Assembly: GCA_903813345.2 (NCBI GenBank)
Contig: CAIIXF020000010.1
Location: forward strand, 16,565,181 to 16,629,180
DNA from: Owenia fusiformis
Lineage: Eukaryota > Annelida > Polychaeta > Sabellida > Oweniidae
DNA length: 64,000 nt
Direction of reading: 5' to 3'
Shown here: piece after piece, positions 1-12,600 of the stretch
Layout: every line of letters starts with the position of its first letter
How positions within the stretch are numbered: position 1 is the stretch's first letter
Translations under genes and position numbers: made by a program
The notes under the pieces: generated by a model
What the model was told of the DNA's origin: nothing
Seen by the model: only the letters and a program-made list of their open reading frames with translations
Database searches by the model: none

Positions 1-700
1 TGTATTATATTATATTGTATTATATTGTGTTATACTGAACTATATTATACAATACTAGACTGGACTGTATTGAACTGTACCATATTATACTGGACTTAAC
101 TGTATTTTACTGCACTGTATTATTTTGAATTATATTATACTGTTCTGAATTGAATTGTACTGTACCATCTTACACATTACTGGGCTGTATTATATTATAT
201 TGTATTATATTGTGTTATACTGAACTATATTGTACAATACTAGACTGGACTGTATTGAACTGTACCATATTATACTGGACTTAACTGTATTTTACTGCAC
301 TGTATTATTTTGAACTGTACTGTATTATACTTCACTGTATTATACTGCATTGGATTATACTGTTCTGAACTGAATTGTACTGTACCATCTTAAACATGAC
401 TGGGCTGTATTATATTATATTGTATTATATTATATTATGCTGAACTATATTGTACTTACTATACTAGACTGGATTGTATTGTACTGTACCATATTATACT
501 GTACTGAACTGTATTGTACTGGACTTAACTGTATTTTACTGCACTGTATTGTTTTAGACTGTACTGTATTATACTACACTGTATTATCCTGCATTGAATT
601 ATATTATACTGGACTGTATTGCACTGTACCATATTATTATGTACTGAACTGTATTGTACTGGACTTTACTATATTTTACTGCACGTTTTGTACTGTAACA
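1..700. repeat. Degenerate TA-rich tandem array with higher-order repeat
   Basis: Almost all of this stretch is variants of a roughly 10-bp word such as 'actgtattat' or 'ctgaactgta'. A higher-order structure sits on top: the block beginning 'tgtattatattatattg' restarts at about 1, 186 and 406, so the larger units are about 185 and 220 bp. The array probably continues left of the window. The open frame across 437-745 has a repetitive L-Y-C-T composition and is a by-product of the repeat, not a gene. Confidence 0.85.
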
Positions 701-2444
701 GTAAGGCCATTGTTGAAAAAATTACTTTTATGGAAACAACCATAACTCCTTGTATTACTCTTAAATTTGCTAAGCCTTGCTGATTTTTACATTTAAGAAC
801 ATGATATTAACTCACAAAACAAGCAATTCTCATTGTTATGAGCAAATGATGAGCTTGTATCGTTTTTCTATCTCTATATAAACATCCTGGTCTCCTTTTA
901 AAAAAACCATCCGTGGGTTATGTTATGATATTCAGAGTACCAGTATGCTGAAATGATAAAAGTATATTATTATGTGAATATCATGTCAATAAAGAATAGA
1001 GATGCAAAAATAGAATTTCACTCATAATTATTTTCGATACTTGTATATAAAAAGGAGAAAATTCAGTGAGCAGTGTTTTTGTACTTTTAAAAGTAAGTTA
1101 CTGAATTTTATATGTTGCGGAAAATGAGTTACAGGCTTCCTAGACTTCGACTCATTCGGTTGTCAGTTCTGACCTCGCTGACCAAGTTCCTTCAGTCCTA
1201 ATCACATTCTCACAAAGCGAATATTGATTCTTTATCTACAAATGACCAGTTTCTCTCTCCCAAACTTATTTGGTACTGTATGTACCTGAAAATAACAGGG
1301 ACTCTCAATTGATAGAAGTTAGATTGGTAGAATTCATTAACATATAGAACTTCCTTAATGTTTTGTTATTTATTGCAGTCAGGTCAGTTCAGCAAGGTTG
1401 TTTTGAAAATGGATTACCTTTTTAATATTTGAACTTTTAATACTGTATGTCATAAGGTGAATCGCCAAAGTTCATATATATATATATATATATATTATCA
1501 GTTTCATGTATTATTTCTATCAATACATGTACGTATTTATCGATAAATGCCCAAATATAGACATATGATGATCTACCCAGCATTAAGGTAGTAGATGTAC
1601 ATGTAGTTGAAAATGAATTTAAATCCACTATGTTGGGATATTAAATATGCTATTAAAAATATATTGAATAGGTGACCTGAGACTTTTATACACTTTTCAT
1701 TTACATTTAGTTATATCAGATATATTTGATTTACATGAAAGAGAAAGTATATGTAAAACAAATTAAAACATTCTTCAGAAAAAAGGTTATTCATACTTTT
1801 ATTAAAATGATTTTTGATTTTTTGACACATCAGCTTTTCACATGTTTTTTCTCATGAGAGCCTATTGACCCTGGTGTTATGTCAAGTTTACATGTATTTC
1901 CTCATTTCTTCAATAAACAACTCAATCAAAGTATTTTTTTTAATCAGTACATTTCATTTCGAAGATTTATTCAATCAATAGGTTTCATTTCGAAGATTTG
2001 GTGAGTAAATTGGCTTAGGGCAAATCGCCTTTTGACATTTAATGTCCCCTTATACGTAAAGTTACCTAATAAAAACACAAAATTCATAACAATATGTAGG
2101 TTATTTGTGGTATTGAAAAAATGCAAATAATCCTGTTAAATGAAAAATATGATACAACTAAATACAAATTTAAGTATCAAATAAATATTTTGATGAAACA
2201 TGATTTCACAGCTGAAGCCATATCCATTGTTACATTTTATATCTGCATAATGATGGTGATCATGTGGGAGATGTGTAATAGAAGTCATAATCTTATAATC
2301 AATATGGATAAACTATATCATCATTCCCTTTCTCACGTTTTGTCCCCTGGAAAACTGACTGGGATTAGAGATGGGAACAGTCTTCCATAATGGATAGGGA
2401 TAGACTGTACATGGTGTCTATAAACTCTCTTCACATTACATACA

Positions 2445-2617
2445 CAAGTAAAACCTTGCATATTGAACATTTGTTTGCTGGGAAAAACATTTATTATTGG
2501 TAGGTGTTCACTGCAAAGAGGGTGCAGAAGTTAGTAAGGTATGTGCAGAGAAAGGGTGTCTACTAGAGACAGGTGTTCACTAGAGAGAGGTGTTCACCTA
2601 GCCACGTTTTATTGTAA
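2445..2617. mobile_element. Degenerate pogo/Tigger-like MITE candidate
   Basis: The left end reads 'agtaaaaccttgcatattg' and the right end, reverse-complemented, 'acaataaaacgtggctagg'. The inside repeats 'aggtgttcac'. The layout resembles the better-preserved element at 26968-27159 ('cagtaaaatctg' ends, TA target). The ends are too decayed for exact boundaries. Confidence 0.35.
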
Positions 2618-5301
2618 TTATAAGGAGACTTTATGGACACCCTGTATCATTCCCCCTTGCCCCATTCTCTGTCTTTTTTCTCAAACACTGACTTTAAGAA
2701 CATTGATATTGGGAGAGATTGAGTGCACATTGAGTATTGAGTGCACATTGTGGAGCCTGATCAACATGCTCATTCCTCAAAATAACTCCATCAGTTTAAT
2801 CCAAAAAGCAAGAGGAAGGGGAATGCTGATGAAGCATGTCAGTTGCCAAAACTGTTACAGCGTCGATGATGTTTTAAAAATTACCCAGTAACCACATTTC
2901 TTCTCTTACCATAAAGGTAGAAAACAAGAATAGATATGATACGACAGGCTCTTATAAATCAGCATGTTAATTTGTAAAACAACATAATCATGGGTATTAT
3001 CAAACTACTGTAAAACCAGTCTAAAGAGTATACTTATTGGATCAGCTATGTCTTTAAACTGCTATAGGTTTATATTAAGAGGTTGAGATAAATACCAGTC
3101 TGTGTAATGTAGAATGGAAAATGTTCATAATTTGTGTTGTTCCTTATAGAAAGGTGTGTAGAGAAGCAGGTGTATAGGACTATAATAAGGTCAATAATGT
3201 GGCTAAACATGTGGTTGGTGTATTATACACTGATTGTGGGATGTTTATCAATACCAATTCTCTACCTAATAAACTACAGCACAATCTGAGATAACTACTT
3301 CCTACGTATATCATCAACTATTGTTGGTCTATTCAGAAACTTTTGTAGTTCCAGTTTTCGTAGTTCCGTCATTCTTCGAATTATTTATCTGTCTGAGGTC
3401 ATAGTTTCCATTCTTATATTGACATTTTAGAATTTAATAAAGGCTTAATTTTCTAGGTACTTTAAAACAAATATTTACAGTAATAACATTTATTTCTGAG
3501 TAGCAGTCGTAATCTTAGGAATATTCCAAAGAGGGAGAGTAGGGGAAGGGGAGATGTTTCGGAGGCCTCTGAATTTCATGTACTTTACTTTTTAATTCCT
3601 CGTACATCACTGCATTGGAGGGAGGGGGGTTGCTTTTACTTTAATTCAACCATTTCTTATATCCTAGTTTCAACATATACCTGATTACAGGCTGATATTT
3701 ATGAGGAAGTTATAAATCTTTATATTTTTTAAGCATTACTTATAATAAATCTTGTTCAATATAGTTAGGTATAAATACACAGTAAAATACAGTGTATTCA
3801 TAAAATCAAATCAATAATCTGATTCAGACAAAATTCTGACTCTTATCCGACTGTTATAATATTAGTAGAGATTCAGTCAACATAAATCTTTAAAAGAGTA
3901 TTTCAGCGCTTGCTTTGAAAAATATGAGGGGAAAAAATTAAAAAGTGAATCTTGATAAAAAGGTGTGTCTTCTAATATAAGCTATTTACGGGCTATTTTC
4001 AAAGTTCAACTATAACACAAGCTGTTCTGAAGTACTTAACCACTGAAGCTTGACTTGAAATGCTAACATAAAAATAATTATCATGTATTCAGTGTTGACA
4101 ATCTTTTTTATTGTTTCAACACTTTTTTTAAAAGTTAGAAATTGGACAGGCAATATTAGAGATATAGAGGTTCTTGTATGAGTACCTGTGTAAGATCGTC
4201 CATTCTTGATGAGCTTTGATAATTCTTCTTTATCGAGTCAAAGACGAGATAAAGAAAAGCCCGATTGTTATGACGTCACAACTTATTTTTGTAGAATGAG
4301 CATGGATACACATAGCAACAGTATATTCGTTGTCATGTTGATGATGTTTATAAACAAGTGATGTCATAAGTAAATCTCATCTTGCATGTGTGACTTTTTA
4401 GGATGAAAGATGGCAATATCTTGCGTGGCTGTATCTTTGTTAGTCATATGAGAAAACAGTAGTTTGACATATTATAGAAATGTTTGGCAGATGTTATCTC
4501 TATATAATCCATTGAATAACAATTATTACACTCATATATGAAATCATTGTTAACCCATTGTAAAAATTCTGTGAGCATAAAATACAAAAACAAAAGATGC
4601 TTTAAGTAAATGATGCCACCTATTAAATATGATATCCATATGTTACAATATGGTGTAATTTAGAGTGTTTAATCGATTGATTAATAAGCATTTTTATCTA
4701 TCCTCTGGGAATTTTGTTTCAAAACATTGCAACCTGCATCTGTGACATAAGGGCAATATATGAGTTGATTGGGAAAATTGAAGGGAGGTAAATGAACGGT
4801 TAGAAGAAAGGAGAAATTGAGAGAGGTAACGGATAAATCAAAAGGAGGGAATATTCTACGGAATGAGTAGAGGAGGTTTGATACAATATAAGATGAAAGG
4901 ATGAAAGTGAAGGAGTGAGGGTCATACCGTTGTAAGGAAATATGGGAGACTGGGTTAATAACAAGGCATGACATCAAGTTGAGAAGTGTCTCCTTTGGGA
5001 GAAAATGGGATATAATTAATGTTAGTTGATGGATGCTGTGACATCACCTTGCATCAGCTAAACCAACATTTAGTTGAAGTTCACAGGGTATAGAAAAACC
5101 ACCACATCCATATGTATGACAGTTTGGCTAATGAGTGGCCATTTTGAAAAAGGACACTGATTTTCTCGAAATTTTATATGTGAGTACATATTTTGAAGCA
5201 TATAACTATCGTGTGACAATTTGGCTAATAGCCGGCTTTGCCGAAAAATGGCAGCTATAGGTGTTTGATGAGATTTGCTGCTCCTTGGCATTGCTCATAT
5301 A

Positions 5302-5551
5302 TCAGGTGTCCCAAAAAAAATGAGACACTTTTTGCCAAGTATTTTCTCGGCAACTAATAAACCAAATTCATGGAGAATTTGTACAAATTAGCCTGATAGT
5401 ATCATAAGCAAGTTGTACAAATATAAAAAAGATCAAGTAAATATTATGCAAGTCATAAGAGATTCAAAATAGCATGTCAAAAATCCCCATACCGGAGCTC
5501 TGCACCGAGAAATACTTGGTAAAAACTGTCTCATTTTTTTGGGACACCCGA
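5302..5551. mobile_element. Tc1/mariner-type MITE, 250 bp
   Basis: The terminal inverted repeats are 'tcaggtgtcccaaaa' on the left and 'tcgggtgtcccaaaa' on the right arm, continuing for about 27 bp. They are flanked by tata at 5298-5301 and 5552-5555, as expected for TA-targeting mariner elements. Inner sequence such as 'gccaagtattttctcgg' is also mirrored. No transposase frame is present, so this is a non-autonomous copy. Confidence 0.8.
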
Positions 5552-6057
5552 TATAGTTATGATGCAGCAAAGGGGAGCAAGATTTACTTGAAAGGCCTTG
5601 TGATCATTAAAAGTCTTTGCTGACATGAGTGGTATGAATGAGCGTCTGGAGAGTGAATGATTAATAAGTTCCTGATTCGATCAAGTCTTGCTATTATTAG
5701 AGTATCATTTGACGTCTGCAATTTACAAGTGTCTGATGTCACCTTGATCCTAATATCCGTATTGTACGTATGGAAATCAAGCATTTACTACAAGCATCTG
5801 AGCCAACATTTTTTATATTTAAAGTAAATATATTTTCATGTCATTTTAACTTTTTGGATAGCAGTATTATATTTGGTTCATAACAGTATATTATGAGTAA
5901 ATACAGTATATAATCTATATTCACTGTGCTCTTCTAAGTAATGTTCATCAAAGAAACCTCATACATAGATCCTAAATGCTCTAGAAATGACGTAATGTAA
6001 AAACATTACAGGCTAAGATTAAGCATGATTTTGTCAATGTAGGTTATTATCCTTCTC

Positions 6058-6373
6058 AAAAATAGATACAATTTATAAGATATTAGATAATCTTCATTTG
6101 AATTGGGTAATAGTTACTTGAAAAATCCCTGATACAAGATAGAATATTCAAAGTTTCAAACGTATAAAACATTTGCAGTGTTAACTTTAGTTCACAAAAA
6201 TAGATACAATTTATTAGATATTAGATAATCTCCATTTGAATTGGCTAATAATTACTTGAAAATTCTCTGATACATATATAGAATATTCAAACATAATCAA
6301 CTTTACATTAGAATATACAAACGTATAAAACATTAGTGTTAAATTTACATAAGTTAACTTTAGTTCACTTGAT
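6058..6373. repeat. Two-copy tandem duplication, about 137-bp unit
   Basis: The block starting 'aaaatagatacaattta' at about 6058 recurs at about 6195. Both copies run through 'gatattagataatct', 'catttgaattgg', 'acgtataaaacatt' and 'ttaactttagttcac'. They have diverged by point changes and a small insertion in the second copy. The repeat lies wholly in intron. Confidence 0.75.
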
Positions 6374-6610
6374 ACTGTATAATTGATGTTTCCTATTTTA
6401 TTTATTTGTTTTTAGTTAATTTTTTATTTCAGAGAAGAAAAAACATGATAAAGCAATTGCAAAACACAAATTACAATACCGTTACATGGAAAACGTACAT
6501 TTTACAATACAGTATTGGCTACACGTTAGTGTTTAAGAATTGAAAATTTCTTTACTTTTGGCATTTTTTTGTGTTGCTACCTATTAACTGAGTGTGATTT
6601 TTGATTTCAG

Positions 6611-9600
6611 AACCGGATCTCAAGGAGGCCTAGTATAAAATTTGTAGGGAGTGATGGCGTTATTAAGGTGCCAATCGGCAAGTCGTCTCAGGACCCTGAA
6701 GGGGTGCGTAACTTCCAGTTTGCCATGGCTAACCTTACAGTTGATGGGAAGGGAAGCTTTGATGCTATACAGCAGAGCAGGTGAGTCTAGGATATCCCTT
6801 TAAGTCGGTGTTTTTCTCAAGGCAAAATACATCACAGGACAACTGGACTGACAGGTTCTACATTTTGACCAGTCTTTACCAAAACTCATCGGACATTCGG
6901 ACCTGTAACTTAAGAAACGTAGCAATCAAGAGAATCTCAAAACCACTCCAACCTATGACAAAATTAACCAACAAAATTAACCAACCAATTGGCGATCAGA
7001 TTTTGCATTGCAATCAAAAGATAAACACACCCTCCCGCAGTGATAAAATTGAGGTGATTACCCAAGAGTCTTAACAACCAACCAGAAAACAGTTTCTGTT
7101 TTCAGTAAACATCCTCCCCTGCAGCCAATTTTACAAAAATAATTTTCAGAATTTCAAGGTTTTACCGTAGATAAACTGAGATTTCAGACAGCAGTCAGAC
7201 CAAACTTGGAGTTAAGAAATGTTTAATAGATGAGCAACCGGACATAGGCGGAATTTTGTCAGTCAGTTCCCGCATCCCTAATGCTAAAAACGAAAACTGA
7301 ATAAAACATTGATATTTGTTAATTTGGAAAATTACCTTTGTTTGTTCAAATGCTGCATGGCACAATTGATTAGAGCGCTGTTTTTTGAATTAGTCATGAA
7401 TTTTAGTGGATCGACAGTGAAGTTTTACCTTATTTTTTTATTTATTATAAAATCATCATAATATGATGAAGTCATAGAGAGAAAATGAAGTAAGCCTGAT
7501 TCATTATGAATTACAGTGAAAGTCTTTTATTTCCACCATCAGAAGTGGTAATTGTTATCGTCTCCAACTTTCTTATGGATGGTTGGTGTTCGGCATCTGT
7601 AAAAAATGGCAGGTTGTGCCATTTTGCATGTTAATTCCTCGTTTCAAATCTACTACCATTCAATAGAGCCTCAAAAACTGAAAATATAAATCTTTTCAAA
7701 AAAGCCAAATGAAACATTAGAAGAGTCATATATTACTTCTATTTTAACTTCGGACATGGCTAAATATTGTACTATATTTTAGATATAATGACCTGAAGCT
7801 AAATATTGTACTATATTTTAGGTATAACGACCTGAAGCTCCTGGGTAGCATGACTCAAAAGATCACTGTGAAAGCAAACGATGACATCTATACAACCACT
7901 AAGCAGCGAATGACCATGGTCAAAGAGGAAGCTGACAAACAATGGTAATTACATGACATACTCAGTGTATGGTTTCACGTAGTCTCCTCTGGCTTTTTTA
8001 GTCTTGGCAATTTGGAGCATATCCTATTTATTCAATTATTGCTTTTTGGTTTTTGACAGTATTTATGAGAAATATTGCCCCGTTGAAATTCACTTTTAAA
8101 GGTTGTAAAAATGTTAATAAATTGTGCTAATTTCCCAGCCTTATGAACATGTACTTTCCTGATTATTATTCGGGAAACAATCTTTTACAGTATTAGAGTG
8201 TAAATATCTGTTTATTAGGTCAATTGCTATCAAATTTTTTAATTGAATTGATTAATTTACATTTGGATTTCAGTGGCTTGGTTCAGTTATGAAATGCAAA
8301 ACATTTATTTCAATTTTTCACAGCAGTTTATAGAAAGTGATGTTTGTTCACTATAAATCTGATCAGGTTTCACTTAACATATCATTCACGAAACACCAGT
8401 TTAACAGGATACAATTGTTAGTTTAATCATTAATAACAAAATTTATGATGTATCCGTTTACATTTCTATTCATAATGTTGTGTCCCCATTTGACTTATGC
8501 TTGACCTTGTTATCACTTATTTATCATGATAATGATTTGCGACACAGATTTGTGAAAATTATTGGTTAAAACATAAATTATGAATTATTAGAGTGGTAAA
8601 CTTTGTTTATGTTTGCACCTTTCTGAATTGAATGTCACAAAATCTACTATGACTTTTTATTATTCAGTTTTTGAGCATTGAAATTGAGTTTATACCATCA
8701 GACTACTCTGATTTTTCATTTTTAAATGGCACTATTATCAAGTCCTCACATGGTCAATAGACGTTATAATCCCCATAATTTTGCTTCATTTTCAGTGCCA
8801 AAGAAATTAAGATGTCGGGGCAACACATTAGCAAGAAAATTAAGCGTGTTATAAATCCTGCAAGTGTGAAACTGCCAACACCATCATATTCCGCCATACA
8901 GGGACGAATCTCAAGTTCGACCCATGAGAAACCGCAACCATTCAAAGGTAGAATTTCTTTATTTGAATTTCATTACCAAATAGAATGAACATGGTTGCAC
9001 ATAAAATTTTAAGGTAAAGAGAAGTTTTGTTGCCATTTATGAATTGCATTTTCTAAAGCTATCAAAATGGCCCTTTTATCATCAAAGTCAAAATCAAAAT
9101 GATCTCAGAGGAACAGCCCTCTGTGATCACATAGTAGATCACATAGATGAGCTGATGGAATCACCCACTATCCACCGGTCCATCCATCCATCCAATCCAT
9201 TCATCCACCCATCCATTCATCCATCTATGCATCCATCCATCCGATCCATTCATCCATCCATCCATCCATCCATCCAATCCATCCATCCATCTATGCATCC
9301 ACCCACCCATCCGATCCATTCATCCATCTATCCATCCAATCCATTCATCCATCCATCCATTCATCCACCCATTCATCCACCCAATCCACCCATCCATCCA
9401 TCCATCCATCTAATCCATCTATCCATCCAATCCAACCATCTATCCATCCATCAAATCCATCCATCTATCCATCCAATCCACCCATCTATCCATCCGATCC
9501 ATTCATCCACCCAACAATTGAAACTGAAAAATATACAGACAATTGCATAGTTTTTATAAAAACATATTAACTGATACCATTTATTGATATTATTGTGTAT

Positions 9601-12600
9601 CTGGTTTCAATAAGTTCTGTCAGTCTATTCAAATAAGGCTCAATGATTCTTACTAAAATAAAATTATCGTGACATTGATCATATCTGTCTGCTCAGTGCC
9701 TGGATATGACATGTTAAAGTAAATGGATGTCTCAAGTATTTGTATATGTCATCCGCAATAATATAGACATCATTTTAGTGTAAAGTGCTAAATGTAAATG
9801 TTTTTATTATTTTAAAATCTATTGACATCCTGTTTTCTCCACTTAAATGTCAAAGTGAATAGGATATATTGATTTTGCCACAGAAGATTTGTAATTGTAT
9901 AATTACAATATACTGAAATACAATAACAATGTATGGGATATTTGAATTTTGAAAAAAAGGTCCCAGTTTGAAATTTGAGGCCCATTTTCTTTACAATTAG
10001 ACCCAAAATTAAAAAGTAATACCTAGTAATGTCAGTTTGTGATATGCATTTCTTCAGTTGCCCATTTTATATGGGGGGGGGGGGGCAAATTTTGGGCCCC
10101 ATTGCATCTTGCCAGCTATCTTTTAATATCTCTTAATATTTTATTTATTCCCCATAATAATAAGTGAGTTGGTACCTATTCAATTGCCTCTGAAAATCCA
10201 AACCCCCTCCCCCCAAGCCACTTGTCTACTATATGGTGTTGTAGATGTGGATTCTTTTTATGAGGGTAGTAATAAAAACAACATTATTTTACAGTAACAA
10301 TGTCTACTGACAGTCTACGGTATTTTAATCTATCTGTAATTATATGTTGATTAGCATTATAAAATAAATAAAACATAAACTAAAAAAAATACATATCTGC
10401 TTTAAGATCTTATAATCCACAATGAATAAAGTTTGGTAGGGATATAGTGATGATGTATATTGATAGATAGATTTACACAAAAAAAGATTTTCAAGATGGC
10501 TGCTGCGGCAGGAGGTTTTCGCAAAAATCTTAAGTTTTTCACTTTAACCCAAAGTAATAAAGATTACTCAAAACATCTATCCATTTCATATATAGATACA
10601 AATATCATATCGATTTTTTGATTTGGGCCTCGTAAAAATCGAAAAGGCCGTCTAATGTAAGATTTCACAATAATTGATCTCTTCTAAGTATGGCGATATT
10701 ATACTCAAATTGAAGGAATTTTGGAAGAGATCGCAATTATGGTATTGTTTTTCTAATTAGTACCTCAGGAATTCAAAATGGCTGCCTAGAGCAGGCATTT
10801 GCTATTGCTTAAAGGTCTTTTCAAAATATGATTACATTATATTCTATTAGATCTTAAACATTGTATTGTCTTTATGGTTTGTGCCTTTGAAACTCCTAAA
10901 TGGAATATCTGGCAATTTAATCAAGGGTAGAGTATTACATTGTGACATATACAGATTCATGAATATAGTGTTCATTAGGATTTGCTACTCCATGGAGTTG
11001 CCGATTTTTATTCTTAATTATGAATTGTTTTATTGCTGGCGTTTTAATGTATCATCATTTGTATTCTTGTACATGTAGAGCAATATTTATTTGAACTGAA
11101 ATTAACCTGTCTGAAGTTGCACTCAATATCATGTTGCTATGATTGAGATATATGAATTGGATAGTTTATGACATGCTCTAATACTGGATTTATATCTCTT
11201 TTAATATCAAGATCAAAGAATAAACAATACTTGAAAGAAAGCTCGTTGAAAATTATTAATAGTAGTAAATAGTAAATATGTACATAATAGGAGTATGGCT
11301 GCTCACTGTTCTCAAAAGGATTTTTTTTCAAATTGGTGCAAAATTCTCATTTTCACAATTCAGACTAAATTTGGTCAAATCATGCCAATTTTTCATAATT
11401 TTTCTAATTTTCAAGTGGGTGCAAGCTTGTTTTTAAAATCTCAGGGGTGCACTGCACCTATTTGCTTTAATGCTGGGGAGATCACTGCCATAAGCCCCAC
11501 TTATACATAATTCTGAAACGAACAAGGCATAAGCAAAGTTGACCCTTTATCGACACTATGATTAACTTAAACTTTTTTGTACTATATTCTTAATTTTAAG
11601 CATATGGAGGAAAGTCATCTTGACAAAGTTGAGAACCTTATAGCCCCTATTCTCTCTTTAAAAAATGTTTCCGTGAGTTTTGGAAAAGGTTAAATAATCC
11701 AATGTGTGATTGGGATAGAAAATATTATCTACTAGAAAATGTGATCTAATAGAAAAGTGCCATGTCTACTTTTGTCAAAAAATGACGCTTTTAAAAGCTT
11801 CAATTAAAAAACACACAAACATGTATTTAACATTTTGATGTTCATTGCTGCCTAATAGGATCTCAAAAACTAAATTTGAAATGAGTATTCTCATCTTTTA
11901 ACAACAACAATAAAATATCCTCTCTTTGCTGCTTTCAATCATCTCATAGTCTTGCATCCAGTTTAATGTCATCGTTCCCATTTGTCTTTCCAAACCAGAG
12001 GCTTGATCAAGACTACTTGCTCAAATAACTTCATGTTTAGACCTTATGATTCATTTATTGAAGAAAAGTCATTGTACCTTATTTTCACTAAAATTCAGTT
12101 CATTTTCTTTGAAATTTGATTTTCTAGACTAATGAAAAACAATGTCTGGATCATATGATCTTACCACAAAATGAGGATGAAATGACAAGATCACGATGAA
12201 CTTGTTGCCGTGGCATGTTTTAAAACAATACTATGCATACTTCATACCAATATATAAAAATCCTTTCATGCGAGATATACTGTGTTGACATTTTGTTATG
12301 CTCTCCATTTTTGTGACGGCAGTTGGCATCTGCCATTCAGTGTCTGTAACAAATGGCAGGTGGTGACATTTTGCATGTTAATGCCTAGTTTAATTATTTT
12401 ACTGTGACAATATTAACTGGGTCTAATCTAATGGAAGCTTGTTATACAATGTATTAAATGATTTACACACTATTGTAATTAGAACCCTGGATGTTGAGTG
12501 CAGTCATTTAGAAATTTGACTTACATTGCGGTAATCTCATTTATTTCCATCATTTTGCAATTTTGTGATACTTTGATGGTTTGTGTTGTAACATATTACC

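Larger units (their letters stand above)
741..6610 (+). other. Probable upstream ELL intron, non-coding
   Basis: No convincing exon was found here. The first recognisable ELL exon starts at 6611 in phase 0, and the conserved ELL N-terminus is not seen, so this stretch is probably intron between an exon outside the window and exon 6611. It holds a TA microsatellite (about 1475-1495), a degenerate short TIR element (about 2445-2617), a perfect CRE-like palindrome tgacgtca at 4271-4278 beside a small hairpin (about 4225-4262), a mariner-type MITE (5302-5551) and a 137-bp tandem duplication (6058-6373). Confidence 0.6.

Noticed and set aside
9044-9550. 168-codon frame rich in H-P-S-I
   Set aside because: It is the translation of an atcc microsatellite inside an ELL intron.
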